The notes under the pieces: model-generated | What the model was told of the DNA's origin: nothing | Seen by the model: only the letters and a program-made list of their open reading frames with translations | The model's database searches: none | Assembly: GCF_963678635.1 (NCBI RefSeq) | Contig: NC_087070.1 | Coordinates: 39,606,397-39,670,396 of the forward strand | From: Symsagittifera roscoffensis | Taxonomy: Eukaryota; Xenacoelomorpha; Acoela; Convolutidae | Reading direction: 5' to 3' | Length of the DNA: 64,000 nt | Made by a program: the position numbers and the translations under genes | Part shown: positions 28,481-42,056 of the stretch, piece by piece | Layout: each line of letters starts with the position of its first letter | How positions within the stretch are numbered: position 1 is the first letter of the stretch

Positions 28481-30055
28481 ATTATTCTTAGTGTCTCCTA
28501 TACAGTTAGCCTGGCGGTTAAGATTATGCCTGGGAAGAAAATCGAAAGTAAAATCGCAAGAAAATTGTTTCGAGTCAGCCTGAACTAATAACGTTTTCCC
28601 TAAAAAAAACATTGCGACCTATTCAAGAGTCTGAACTACTATGACAAACCAAAAAATGAAGTTTTTAAACGAATAAAGTAGATGAATAAAATCAAATAAG
28701 TAAATGAACTAAGTTTTTAAAGTATCTCTTACTAATTTTCAAAGAGTTTTAAGATCATCTATTTTTCTAGGAATTTCTGAAGTTGATTTTTTTTGCGTTC
28801 ATTGACTTTTTTGCAACTGTCTGTTGGCTATGTTTTTTGACAAATTTTGTCGGTTATGTCTAATTGACTATTTTTCTAGGTATTTGTATAGTTCTGTAAT
28901 TGCACCACGCACTTCGAAGAAGAAATTTTTCTTTTGAATGCTCAATATTCTGTGCTACTTGTACAGCAACCGGGCAGCTTTTTCATAATAGTAGTTTTGT
29001 TATGCTATGATTTTTATGAGCAGGATTTGTTCTTCATATTTATTAAGACTAGCGAGCGCAGTGTTATATCACAAATCCAATTTTTTTGGTTTAACTAGCA
29101 AATAAGAGCTCATTTGGTGTCTTTGCTGCATTGTTTTGCAATTTAATAGCAGATGATGATCGAACTTCTTGATGGCTAGTATTTTGACTGCTTTCAGCCG
29201 CTTTTTTTTTTAAATTATAAGTTCTTTTTTGCTCAACTAGTGTCTGCTCAAAAGTTTTCGACGTTTTTATGCTTCATAAATTTTGTTCCACTGCAGCAAT
29301 ACGAAAGTTTCGGTAGATGTAGTTTCCAACATTTTTCTTTTCTAACTTTGTAAGTTTCTTTTATTTATGTGTTATATCGTAAGTGACCGTGTTGAATATA
29401 ACGCTTCAACTACCTGGCCAGTTGTTGATAACAATGTAATCCTCTTTTGTAGCTCAAAAATTTTTTTGAGGGTCATGGTCTCCAAAAAGTTGCGAAATTA
29501 TCTAAAATTGCGTTTAAAAAAAGAAACTTAAAGTTCATGAAGTAAAAATTACTTTTTTTGGCTATAATATAAAGCTGAGAAGATAACATTCCTCCTACAC
29601 TTTTTTAGGCTTTTGATGAGTAGAAAGAGCCGAAACGTTATAGTCAAGTTTTGGGTCTGAATTTGTCAAGTGTTTTGCACAATATCAATTCTGGTAAGGT
29701 TCTATGCTTGAATACTTGAATAATGTCTATCAATTTTGAAAAAAATGCAATCAAAGTTTCCATTTTTCGTGATGTCTTGATAGTTAAAATCAACACTGTT
29801 TAAGGGTTTTTATTAGAAAAAAAAGTTAAACGATAGCATGTGCTTCCCTACGGTGAAGTTTAAGCTAATATTATTCGGCTACACTGTTTTCTGTGCCTTT
29901 CGGTGCTTTCTTTTTTTCGGCACAAACAGTTTTTTTTACCATTTTTACTGCGTAAATTAAACGCAATAAGTGATGTCCGTTTGTATTATAAATATTTTAA
30001 AATTTTAATCCCTGTTTAATTTGACGAGGAATTTTGATCTGGATAAATCGGTTTT

Positions 30056-33000
30056 GCATTTTTAAGCGCTCTTATCTGACTTCCCTGGTGTGTTTTTCTT
30101 TAAAAGATTGCTGGCGATAAAAATTACCAGCGCGTAACGCACCTTCGGTGTTTCGAAACTTTGACTACTCATTGTATCTTAAATTTCTGAAAAAATTTAG
30201 AGTGATAAAAATGTCACATCTCGGAAATTAAAAGCACTTGAGCAATCGCATTTGGACGCAAGCACTTCTGCAATCGCATTTGGACGCTGCAGTTCCTGAG
30301 AGTACTCTAACAGTATCCTAATACAACGTTATGATTTTCAAATTTTGAGAAACAACAAATTTATACTTTCTAAAATTACCATAAAAAATGTCATATCTCA
30401 AAAACTATCAATTTTTGTGGAATCATTTTCGGACGCAAGATTCGCAATTCATGAGAATACTCTGAAATCACGCAACTAAACGGTTGGAAAACTCAAATTG
30501 TGAAATGCTTTTGATTTCAAGTTTTATGAGTATTTTTTTGAAAAAATCACAAAAACGTCATCTCGAAAACTACAATAAATTGAGCAGTCATATTTGGAGG
30601 CAAAAATTGCAACCACAATTTCAAAAAAGATATAATAAATAGTACATCCGAAAAACTTAGAGCATTTGAGCAATCGCACTTGAACGCAAGATTAGCAAGT
30701 TGAAGTTTCTGAGAGTATTCTAACATCAATTTGGGAGTTTCATTTCTGTTGATTTTCTTAAATCTAAGTTTTCTGAAAAATTAAAAAGAATTCAATAAAC
30801 ACTTTTCCCGACAACTGCAAGAAATTGAGCAGTTAAGTTTGATTATGAGTCGCAATCTTTGAGAGCACTCTGTCATCACGCAATTACAGGTTTGGGAAAC
30901 TCAAACTTTGAGATAATTTTAAATTTAAGAATTCTAAAAATTTTTGGAAAGTCAAAGAAAGCGTGATATCTCAAAAACTATGAGCAGTCATACCTGGAGA
31001 CAATTTTTGCTCCTGGAGACATTTTTAAGCGCTCTTATCTGACTTCCCTGGTGTGTTTTTCTTTAAAAGAGACATTTTTAAGCGCTCTTATCTGACTTCC
31101 CTGGTGTGTTTTTCTTTAAAAGATTGCTGGCGATAAAAATTACCAGCGCGTAACGCACCTTCGGTGTTTCGAAACTTTGACTACTCATTGTATCTTAAAT
31201 TTCTGAAAAAATTTAGAGTGATAAAAATGTCACATCTCGGAAATTAAAAGCACTTGAGCAATTGCATTTGGACGCAAGCACTTCTGCAATCGCATTTGGA
31301 CGCTGCAGTTCCTGAGAGTACTCTAACAGTATCCTAATACAACGTTATGATTTTCAAATTTTGAGAAACAACAAATTTATACTTTCTAAAATTACCATAA
31401 AAAATGTCATATCTCAAAAACTATCAATTTTTGTGGAATAATTTGCGGACGCAATTACAGGTTTGGGAAACTCAAACTTTGAGATAATTTTAAATTTAAG
31501 AATTCTAAAAATTTTTGGAAAGTCAAAGAAAGCGTGATATCTCAAAAACTATGAGCAGTCATACCTGGAGACAATTTTTGCAACTCTTGAAAGTACACTG
31601 AAAAAACCTCACTGTAGAGATGGGAACTTCATTTCTTGTGACATTTTTAGCCAGGTTTTTGAACAGTTAAAAAAAAGATATAAACGTTACATCTCGATAA
31701 CTTAAAGCATTCGAGCAGACACCTTTGGTCGCAAGATTTGCAACTCCGGAGAGTAGTCTCACAGTACCTAACTACAGAGTTGGGAAATTCACATTGAAAA
31801 ACTTTTCAAACTCTACATTTCTAAATAAGTGAAAAAAAACTCTTCTAGTTTTTTTCTACAATCTAAGATTTCTGTAAAATGAAAAGAAATCATAAAACAC
31901 GTCTTATCTCGATAACTGAAAGAATTTGAGCAATTAAACATAGAGGCAAGGTTCACAATTCTTGAGAGCACTATGACAACCCCCAGCTACAAGGAGGAAT
32001 TTCAACTTTTGTGTTTTAATTTTTATTTGAGTTTTTGAAAATGTTTAATAAATATCCAAAATCATCTTATCTCGTACACTGAAAGAATTTGGGCAAAAAT
32101 CTTAACCATTGCAATATACGATATAACTTAAATGCAAAAAAAACTTTCGTTTAGGATGCAAAAGTGATACGTTGCAAAAAACGCAAACAAGGCGAGATAG
32201 TGAAGCCCGCATTTAAAAATTTAACTAATGTGTAACGGACATCTGGTGCTACGTACTTTTGTCAACAAATACAAATCCCATAAATTCGAAAGAAGATCTG
32301 AAACATTTAAGTGTTCTCTGACAGCACCCGGTTACGAAGTTGGTAAATTGAAATTTAAATTTTGTAAAGTATTTTTTAAATCAAGTTTTGTTACAACAAA
32401 CTTTTAAAAAAACCATAATGTTTTGAAGAAACTCGAAAACTGAAAGCAATTGCGCAGTCGCATTTGAACGCAAGATTTGCAAATCCTGAGAGTTGTCTCA
32501 CAGTACCCAACTACAGCGTTGAGAAATTCATATTGAAATTTTTTTCGAAATTTAAATTTGTTAAAACACGTCATGTCTCGAAATGAGCAATCATATTTGG
32601 AGGCAAGACTGGAGGCAACTCTTGAACGTACTCTGACAGTCCCTAATCAAAGGGGTAAACTTTTCAAGTTTTGAATTAAAAAAATGAATTCAAATTTCCT
32701 GAAAAAACCACAATAAACGTCTTATCTCGATAAGTACAAGGACTTGAGCAGTCATATTAGAAACACAAGTTTCGGCACCCCTAAGAGTAATCTGAGAGAC
32801 AGCCCCAACTACAGAATTTTCAAAATTTAAATTTTTTTAGGTTTTCTGCAAATTTGTTGAAAAAATCAGAAAAAAATGTCATATCTCGATCACTACAAAA
32901 ATTTGAGCAGCCATATTAAGAGGCCAGATTTGCAACCCCTGAGAGTACTCTAACAAAACCCATCTACAGGGTTCAAAATTTCAAATTTTGGAGAAAAATC

Positions 33001-33905
33001 CGGTTAAATTTTCGGAAAACTACAAAAATCTCGAAAACTACAAAGAATTGAGCAGTCATATTTGGGAGCAAGACTTACCACCCCTGAGAGTACTCTGACA
33101 GTCCCTAACTACAGGGTTAAGACTTTCAAATTTTGAAAAAAAAAATTAAATCAAAATTTTGAAAAAAATGACACAATAGCGTCAAATCTCGAAAATTAAA
33201 AAGACGCGAGCTATCATACTTAGAGGCAAAGTTCGCAACCCCTGAAATTACACTGATAGAGCCTCACTATAGAGATCGGTACTTTTTTGCAAAGATTTTC
33301 ATAACTGTTCTTTGGAACAATTGTGAAATAACAAAGAAAAAACTCACAGCTCGGAAAAAATGAGCAGTTTCATTTAAACGCAAGATTTGCAACTCTTGAG
33401 AAAACTCTCATAGTACCCAACTACAGGGTTAGGATTTTCAATTTTTGAAAAAAAAAATTAAATTTTCGGATTTTTTTTTGAAAAAAAAAATCACAAAAAA
33501 CGTCATGTCTCAAAAACTACAAAGTTTTGAGCAGTTATAATTAGAGGCGAAATTTTCAACCCCTGAGAGCACTCTGACAATCCCAAATTGCAGGGTTGGG
33601 ACTTTCCATTTTTGTGGTGTTTTAAACCCATGTCTTATGAAACTTTTCAAAAAAACTACAAGAATCTTCGCATCTCATTAAGTAAAAAGATTCAGGTGTT
33701 CAGTAGGGTGAGCCTGACAGCATCCAAATGTTGGGTTGCTAACTTCAAATTTGGCAAAAAAAGCAATGAATTCAAGCTGCAAAAATTAAAAAATTCTGGA
33801 GCATTGCAATATACGATATAGTTTAGACGTTAAAAAATTCTTTCAGGCAAAAATTATATCGAAAAACTTTAAACTTGGCAGGATGCATTTAAATAACTAA
33901 TAATA
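30056..33905. repeat. Satellite-like array, degenerate unit about 150-160 bp
   Basis: About twenty diverged units. The core reads roughly: ATCTCGAAAACTACAAA, then TTGAGCAGTCATATTTGGA, GCAAG, then CCTGAGAGTACTCTGACAG, then CTACAGGGTTGGGA and TTTCAAATTTTG with A/T runs. Core positions include about 30297, 30704, 30858, 31740, 32480, 32615, 32938, 33088, 33240 and 33560. No coding signal is conserved between units. Short open frames such as 33588-33821 are incidental. Confidence 0.82.
31024..31565. repeat. Internal rearranged duplications in the satellite
   Basis: 31075-31453 repeats 30058-30436 (offset 1017) almost exactly, with the first about 48 bases (AAGCGCTCTTATCTGAC...) present once more at 31024. 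31449-31565 repeats 30878-30990 (offset 571). The higher similarity shows these events are younger than the array. Confidence 0.8.
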
Positions 33906-33945
33906 GATTGATTTTGAGAAAAAGTGTCAAAAAACTTTTTTGCGA

Positions 33946-34020
33946 GTATCCAACCGGGACTCAAACTCCAGATCTTAGAAAGCAGAGACAACTGCGGTTC
34001 GTCTAGGCCGACTAGGAAGG
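33946..34020 (-). repeat. tRNA-like fragment or tRNA-derived SINE head
   Basis: On the minus strand a 75-base stretch has CGGCCTAGACGAACCGC, resembling a polymerase III A box, then about 30 bases on GGAGTTTGAGTCCC, close to a B box / T-loop. The 5' and 3' ends do not pair as an acceptor stem, so it is not a functional tRNA; a decayed tRNA gene or SINE head is likelier. Confidence 0.42.
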
Positions 34021-34095
34021 AGTCTCAAAGTTTCTAAGGTTCACAAATAAAGCAACTTAAACTTCAATTTGATTTGGAAAGTAGCTTGTGCATGA

Positions 34096-34153
34096 GGAAA
34101 AAGTCTAGGTACCGATTACCAAGTGTCTTGTAATCGGTACCTAGACTTTTTCC
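34096..34153. repeat. Perfect 24-bp inverted repeat (hairpin)
   Basis: The arms 34096-34119 and 34130-34153 are exact complements (GGAAAAAGTCTAGGTACCGATTAC) around a 10-base loop. Weaker pairing continues outward to about 34083 and 34166. It could be the centre of a foldback element. The tRNA-like fragment lies 75 bp to the left. Confidence 0.85.
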
Positions 34154-35645
34154 GCATACGCAAGTTACATTGTTTGTTTGAAAAGTTGCTAGTGAAGTGA
34201 AAGCTGAAAAGAAAATCCGGGAAAAACTTTGTCTGAATTTTGTTTGACTACTTTCGTTTTGTCGGCTTAGTTGCTACCTTAAGGGTTTTTTGTGACGAGC
34301 GATTTCATCGTAGATCCAAGTGTTTTTGACATATTCTTGTTATTTATCACACTTCCGATAAACAAGCGTATTGCAATCGGGTACCACACTTTTAATTACT
34401 TCAAAAAAAACCTGTTTCACAGGACTCATCTGTGATTCTGGTGGTACCTTGGTTCATAATCAATTTCAAATTTTTTAAAACTCGGTAAACACACTTTTTC
34501 CATGCTGTTTGTTGGGTTTCTTGACAGCTTTTCTGATTTTTGTTATTTTTTACCTTCTAGCTGGCAATGCTGCGCTTGCTTTTTTAACGAATTCTGTTCA
34601 AATTTCAACTTAAAAAATGAAACGAAGAATTTTAAACTTTTTTGCAAATTTTCAAAAGTTGTTTATATAAACTCACTCCGATCCCTATGTGTTGCTTTGT
34701 TCGCATTCCAATTCAACATCTGTAAATCTAAATTTTGCCTTAAAATTAAGTAACATTAGTTTTAAAAATAAGCGCGTTCTCGGCTGCTTTGTATTTTCTA
34801 TTCGATGATGTGGCAAAATCTAATATTCATGAGTTCTCCGTGAAATATGTCGAAAAAAATTAAGTAAATATGTTCATTTTGCGTGAGAGGGAGCAGCTGC
34901 TCAGAAAGCTTCTTCCCCAATAAAAAGACTTAATGTTGCCCAAATTTATGCGCTGAAAGCGTCTACTTCTACAGTTCAACGAGGAACTGAAATTTTACAC
35001 CTTGAGTAATATATGACGAGCTGTGCAAAGTTCTCGTTACAGGAACTGTTTCTTGAATTTAGCATTTCATGTATACTTGATTTGCCAACTGACTTTTGAA
35101 GACGTTTTTGATAAACTGAGCATGTCTGCAATGAGCTGGTTGCTTTTCAAAGTGCTATTTTTAACAAGTGTGCTTTACTTGCTTGTTATTTTACGAAGAA
35201 TAAAAAACCCATTTTTGTCCTCCAGGCCACCTTAGAATAATTATACCACAAAAACACCGCCGAAGAGAGTGACCGATGCCAGCTACGTCAGTAAAAAGAG
35301 TTTATAACAATTCTGTGCAGTAATTTCGAGTTGCTCGAAAATAAATCTTGAAGCTGTCGCTGGTTTTAATTTTCATCCTTGCGATTAGCAAGGGTACTAC
35401 AATTGGGTACTAGTTTTTCTTCCGGTGAAAATTTTTGTTCTTTGGATGACTGAAGTTTGAACAATTGCATTTTCGCTAAAGTTTTCTGTAGAAAAATTAA
35501 AAGTTTTATGGATTTTTCTATTAGACATTTTTTTGCATTAGTTTTTTATGTTTGATTTCTGATTTTTTATATCTCAAAGTGAGTAGAAGTAATTTATATT
35601 TCAAAACGTTCCAAATCAATGGCTAAGCTTGTTCTTTTTATATGT
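34154..35645. other. AT-rich spacer between duplicated satellite blocks
   Basis: No gene. Includes family 2 repeat copies at about 34335-34460 and 35376-35415. Confidence 0.4.
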
Positions 35646-37140
35646 CATAATGTTTTGAAGAAACTCGAAAACTAAAAGCAATTGCGCAGTCGCATTTGAA
35701 CGCAAGATTTGCAAATCCTGAGAGTTGTCTCACAGTACCCAACTACAGCGTTGAGAAATTCATATTGAAAATTTTTTCGAAATTTAAATTTGTTAAAACA
35801 CGTCATGTCTCGAAATGAGCAATAATATTTGGAGGCAAGACTGGAGGCAACTCTTGAACGTACTCTGACAGTCCCTAATCAAAGGGGTAAACTTTTCAAG
35901 TTTTGAAGAAAAAAAAATGAATTCAAATTTCCTGAAAAAAACCACAATAAACGTCTTATCTCAATAAGTACAAGGACTTGAGCAGTCATATTAGAAACAC
36001 AAGTTTCGGCACCCCTAAGAGTAATCTGAGAGACAGCCCCAACTACAGAATTTTCAAAATTTAAATTTTTTTAGGTTTTCTGCAAATTTGTTGAAAAAAA
36101 ATCAGAAAAAAATGTCATATCTCGATCACTGCAAAAATTTGAGCAGCCATATTAAGAGGCCAGATTTGCAACCCCTGAGAGTACTCTAACAAAACCCATC
36201 TACAGGGTTCAAAATTTCAAATTTTGGAGAAAAATCCGGTTAAATTTTCGGAAAACTACAAAAATCTCGAAAACTACAAAGAATTGAGCAGTCATATTTG
36301 GGAGCAAGACTTACCACCCCTGAGAGTACTCTGACAGTCCCTAACTACAGGGTTAAGACTTTCAAATTTTGAAAAAAAAAATTAAATCAAAATTTTGAAA
36401 AAAATGACACAATAGCGTCAAATCTCGAAAATTAAAAAGACGCGAGCTATCATACTTAGAGGCAAAGTTCGCAACCCCTGAAATTACACTGATAGAGCCT
36501 CACTATAGAGATCGGTACTTTTTTGCAAAGATTTTCATAACTGTTCTTTGGAACAATTGTGAAATAACAAAGAAAAAACTCACAGCTCGGAAAAAATGAG
36601 CAGTTTCATTTAAACGCAAGATTTGCAACTCTTGAGAAAACTCTCATAGTACCCAACTACAGGGTTAGGATTTTCAATTTTTGAAAAAAAAATTAAATTT
36701 TCGGATTTTTTTTTGAAAAAAAAAATCACAAAAAACGTCATGTCTCAAAAACTACAAAGTTTTGAGCAGTTATAATTAGAGGCGAAATTTTCAACCCCTG
36801 AGAGCACTCTGACAATCCCAAATTGCAGGGTTGGGACTTTCCATTTTTGTGGTGTTTTAAACCCATGTCTTATGAAACTTTTCAAAAAAACTACAAGAAT
36901 CTTCGCATCTCATTAAGTAAAAAGATTCAGGTGTTCAGTAGGGTGAGCCTGACAGCATCCAAATGTTGGGTTGCTAACTTCAAATTTGGCAAAAAAAGCA
37001 ATGAATTCAAGCTGCAAAAATTAAAAAATTCTGGAGCATTGCAATATACGATATAGTTTAGACGTTAAAAAATTCTTTCAGGCAAAAATTATATCGAAAA
37101 ACTTTAAACTTGGCAGGATGCATTTAAATAACTAATAATA
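35646..37140. repeat. Second copy of satellite segment 32414-33905
   Basis: Runs parallel to 32414-33905 with an offset of 3232-3235 bp and very few differences, mostly in A/T run lengths. Both copies end at ACTAATAATA. It is a segmental duplication much younger than the repeat array it contains. Confidence 0.9.
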
Positions 37141-39829
37141 ATTTTTATTTGTAATAAATTGTTTTTCGGTTTTCGAAGCTCTTTTTTTTGTATCGCAAAT
37201 AGTGCGAAGTTCAATATCACTTCTGTGTTCAAAATAAATTTTTTGACTTCTCTCAATTTTTTTCTGTATTTGATTTGAACTGATCCAAAGTAGCACCGAA
37301 AAAACCTACTTTAAATTAGTGCTCAATTAGTGTATTGGGAAGTCCTATGACGGTCCTGCTTGTGATTCGGCAAGCAGCTCTGACTGCTTTGTAATTAAGC
37401 AACCAATAGGTCAGAGCAGGCGTCCCTCAAAACGACTTTTGGGTGCGATTTTTCTGTGGAAACTCATCAATTATTTGACAGAATTTTAACAGCTCTGAGA
37501 TTACGGAGAGTAAATTTTGATCAAATAATGTTTTTTTTTCAATTTAATAAATTAAATAAACACCGGTGAACAATTACTGTATATCAACGAGGAAACAGCA
37601 AAAAACTAGTGTTTGTTTCATAATAATTATTATTTTCTGTAAATGTGAAAAGCCGGTAGAAAGCAGAAAAATCATTAGTCACTCAGCTTAGTTATATTTT
37701 TGTAGTTTCTACAAGCTTAGTTATATTTTTTATTCCCGTAGAAATAGGAAAATTTATCGGCCGGTGTTCTGAATTAATTATCAGAAAGGATTAAAAAAGA
37801 CTCTTAAGGGGCAAGGAAGTATATATTTAAGCAGCTAGTTTTTTCTCCAGAAAGTAAAATCACTTCCGAAATATCTGCAACCACAATTCAATGCCAAATG
37901 CGACATGTATTATTGAAACTTGATCGAAGGAAAATAATTTAATAAGCCTATTAAGTTTAATCTACTTCAGTCAACCTTGAGATGAATATTCGAGAAAAAA
38001 GAAAGATGAGTTGGAGTAGACATGTATGTCAGAGAAAAAATCAACTTTAAAGTACTCAAAAAGTTGAATGAAATTATTCTTCAAATACTGAGCAATCGAA
38101 CTTTACAAAACTTTTACATAAACCTCATATTTTGGTTTGTCTATATCACCCAGCGCAGCTAGCTCGCAAACTTTAGAAAGCTTCATAAACAATTAATTAG
38201 TTTGAGTTTTGACCCCAAGTCAAAACCTGTAGTTTGTGTTTTCAATTTTATTACAATGAACGAAAACAGGAGAAAAAAGAACTCATGAAAGTGTTAGTTA
38301 CTTTTGAATAAAACGTTGCCAACAGCCAGCAAGCTACCAGAGAAAGTTGTAAAAAGGAATCAAGTTTCAATCTCATTTTCTGCAATCAAACAGTCAAAAT
38401 GAATTACTTCGAAAATCAGTAAGGGATTATCACCCTGTGACACTATATCTGAACAATAATACAGAATCAAAAAATCTCATTCAAAAGCATATCACAAAAC
38501 CATGGTATTAATTGGAATCCAAAAAGTAGTTGAAGATCTGAGGGACAGATTAGGACGTTTCATCGATAAATCTAACAATCATATATCTCTTCATTAAACA
38601 CGAAATCTCCTGAAGAAGCTTTTTACGGGAACAAAAGTCTATTTCCCGATTGCAAAATCCTTGCTAGCCGTAGGAGAAGCAAAAATTTTAGCAGTCATGA
38701 AACGGTATCTGAGCAGAGAACACTTGGGCAGAGACAAATGACTCAAAAAAATTGCTGTAAAAACCTTTTAGTGAGCCTAATTAATTACGATGAACTTAAA
38801 AAAAAACTAAATTACAAAAGGGGCCCTTCCGTTTAGTTACGGTAAGTGCACAAGCTGGATAGGCCATACCAGCGATATAAAAATGCATATATATCAGCAA
38901 TGAAGTCATAAATCAGCATTAAATGCATCGTCGTAATGTTAATTTATCTCAGTATCTAAGAAATTTTGTATTGACGAAACAAAAAACGCGGCCAAAAAAA
39001 TCTCGCTGGCTGCATCCGATATGCGCAAAAAATATCAAATGCAATCAAAATACCAAATGCAGCGAAAAAAGAAAGCTAACATTCACAGTGAAAAATTGTT
39101 CAAAAACTGCAAATAATTTACAGCCTAAGATGAAAAAAGGATGACCCAAAGAAAGACGTTAATATAAAAATAAACCATTTTAATGAGTATGTTTTCAATA
39201 TTGGCAAAAACCTCGTTGTAAAAAATTTTGCGGCCAAGCGAAGGAAAGTTTCGCACTCAATCAAGTTTTTTATTCGAAACCCAAAAACACAAGAAAAAAA
39301 TCAAAACTGATTTGAGAATTTGAAACCGAGAAGTAGTTTTGACTAACACGGAATTTTTTTTCTGAAAATGTACTTCTGCATGTACTTTCTGATTTGTTGA
39401 CAACGCTTGTGCAAAATTGTTTTGATCGCATAGTTTTCGAATAACCTAAAAAGGTAAAAGTAATTCCAATGCACAAAGAAAAAAAACACAAGATCTTACT
39501 AATTTTGAACTATTGTGTGCATTACCATTATGGCAAGTTTTTTTTTGAGAATCTGATCTTCAAAAAGCTGAACGACTGTTTCAAAGAATGTATTGTACTC
39601 AATCGAAATCATTTAAAGTTTCAAAACGTGGCGCTATTGAAGTTATTGCATCGCTGATAGAGGAATTGAAGTTTAACTGGAATAATCACTCTATTTTAAT
39701 CCAGTGCAAATTCATAGACCTCAAATTTGTTTTTGGCAGAGTTGACTTTTTTTGCTGAAAAAAGGCTAGTCATAAAAGCTTAGGGTTCCTGTTTTCAAAT
39801 TTTTGAACCGTAGTCAGCAAAGAGAAAAA
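37141..39829. other. AT-rich intergenic DNA
   Basis: No gene recognised. Short open frames (for example near 38923 and 39270-39657) have no domain-like content. A decayed LINE upstream of the RT fragment at 39830 may be hidden here, but I could not identify its domains. Confidence 0.35.
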
Positions 39830-40370
39830 TTTAATTGTATTTTTTTTGGAGAAAGATCAAAAAACGAGGAAATAAATTTTGGTGTCCCAATGGGATCCTT
39901 ATTGGGCCCACTTCTATTGATCTTACATATGAATGATATAGAAAAAAAACAGTTTACAGCAAAGTAGTAACTTTGACCCTGTATTGATGATGCACTCAAA
40001 AAAACAATCTCTTCAAAAATTAGTCTAAAATCAGACTATTAAAAAGTTGTGAGCAAAAGTAACTGTGTTTAGCAAAAAAAACCAACACTTTACACACAAA
40101 AAACTCAAACTGTGGCTTAGATAAAAACTCAGCTGTTAAACTTTCTACTGATTTAAGAATAAAAGGCGAAAAAAGTTGAAAAATTAAAACTGTCGAATAT
40201 TTTGGAAGAGTTGTAGGTTTAAAAAATTGAACTTCAAAAACCAGATAACTCCTCCAGAAAAAAAGCCAGTGGTCTTTTCGTAAACTGCAAAAACTTTTAC
40301 CAAAATCAGCTTCTTTCGGCCCATAAAATTTTTGTTCAGCCATTTTTGCAATTTAACAAAACTGATTTTC
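39830..40370 (+). pseudogene. Decayed LINE reverse transcriptase fragment
   Basis: Plus strand: INFGVPMGSLLGPLL...HMNDI at about 39870-39944 matches the RT block before the catalytic site. CIDDA follows at about 39980 in another frame as the catalytic Asp pair, and RIKGEK...TVEYFGRVVGL at about 40155-40220 fits the next conserved stretch. Frameshifts and stops separate the pieces. It is a different, AT-rich family from the PHD LINE. Confidence 0.65.
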
Positions 40371-42056
40371 AAAGTTCAAACACCTAGAAATGCTGCTGAA
40401 ACGTCTTATAAAAACTGTAAGTTACAAAATGAGATTTGAATCAATCAAACACATAAGACAACAACATAAATTGTTTTTCCTATAATAAAGAAATACATAC
40501 TTACGAACTGCTGAAATTTTTGCGCAAAGTTATACGGGTTGAATGCCAACCCAAAAACTTACAAAAGTCATTTCTAATGAAAAGCAACAAAAGATTTCAA
40601 CTAAAAGATTTTTTGATTTTTTGTTTTTTTGCTTTTTTGTTCCCTGAATTTACAGAAATGATGAAAAAACTTAATAAACGATAACTAAAAAGCTCCAACT
40701 TGCAATTGTTAGATAAGTATATTCAAGCTGTTTGTAGTTCATTCACAATTGACCTAAATTTGCCTCCTTCCGTGTTTTGGACGACAACATTCATTTGGAA
40801 GTTTTTGGCTCTGGTAAACCCTTGAAAACTATAACTCCGAAACGTTAAGACTTTTTTTCTTCTTTTTTGGGCTAGTTGAGGTCTCATTTCAAGTATTTTC
40901 CCTATCTACATGGGTATCCAAAAACCGTTTCTGATTCCCGCTGTTAGACGCCTAAAACTGGCTCAATCTAGTCTCATGGCGCTCTCTCAATTGTCGTTTT
41001 TGTAACAAAATTCTTAATTTGTCATTCCGTTCTTATAATTACTTCACTTGGAAACAAATCATAATGATAAAAAAGTATTGTGAAAATGTATCGGATTGAG
41101 TTTTTTTGATGTTTGGCAAAATTTTCTCATTGTTTTTCTCTCGTAAGTCAGCCTGCCAGTGTTGACCATAGTGGTAATAATGAATAATTCAGCTTCTCCC
41201 TTGTGTGCTTCCCCTGCTCCTTGTACTTTACCCCCCCCCCCCCCCGCTTTCCGGCCTTTTGGAAGTTTCTATTCGCCTTCTATTTTCTCCCAGGTGAACC
41301 TGCCAATTTTTAAAATACGGATGAATCGAAGGAACTGAATGTATGATCTTCCCTAAATTTTGTATAAAAACTGCCGCGGACTTAAAAGTTTTCGAATTTT
41401 AACCTTTTTAACCATTTACTTATTCTCTCTGAAGTATGAGACTAGGAGTTCAATTGAAATGACAGATTGATCCCCGAATTGGCAGAGTCGTTTTCAATGA
41501 CAAAGACAAAAAATAGGTCAACAGTGTCTGGGAGTAGAACTTTTCCAAGGCCGTACGGAGTGGGAAGACAAAAAGCGGGCAGAGACTATTGACCTATTTT
41601 CCTCGGGCAGACAAAAAAATCAGATTTTTCCATTGATAAACCATTTTCAACCCTGCCGCCTTTCACGAAAGTGTTACTAATGGAACAACCAGCTTCATTT
41701 CACATTATTCAGTTTCGAATCAGATTATCAATTGTTCTCATAGATTATTGTAGATTCTATAAGAAAATTACCTGTGTTTTAAAATATTTTTATAGTTGCG
41801 AGTTCACTCTGAGAATCTCAGGTACCCAAAAATTTAGGCTTCTAGTTTTACAAAAAAAATCCAAATTTTCATCAAGTTTCAGTCAATGTTGTGAAGATCC
41901 TTATTTAGGTCGCGTTGATTTCTTTAGGGAAAGAGACCTTAAGTTTGTTCCAAAAGAAGGCATATTTCATCTTTTAACTGTTTTTATTCCACTCTCCAGT
42001 GAACATACAGACTCGCAAATGTTTTTCATTACGAGATAGGAAAATTTTGATGAAAA
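40371..42056. other. Intergenic DNA with 15-base C run
   Basis: No gene recognised. Contains a run of 15 C's at 41231-41245. A 122-codon frame at 41671-42039 has no recognisable domain. Confidence 0.35.

Larger units (their letters stand above)
27778..30055. other. AT-rich intergenic DNA
   Basis: No gene seen. Contains members of two dispersed repeat families (28112-28260 and 28355-28480, listed separately) and otherwise low-complexity T- and A-rich sequence. Confidence 0.4.

Noticed and set aside
33588-33821. 77-codon frame found twice (also at 36823)
   Set aside because: Its recurrence comes from the segmental duplication of the satellite; it is not conserved between satellite units.
41671-42039. 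122-codon frame as a gene
   Set aside because: No recognisable domain, low-complexity F/S/K-rich content, and it lies just upstream of a decayed LINE fragment.
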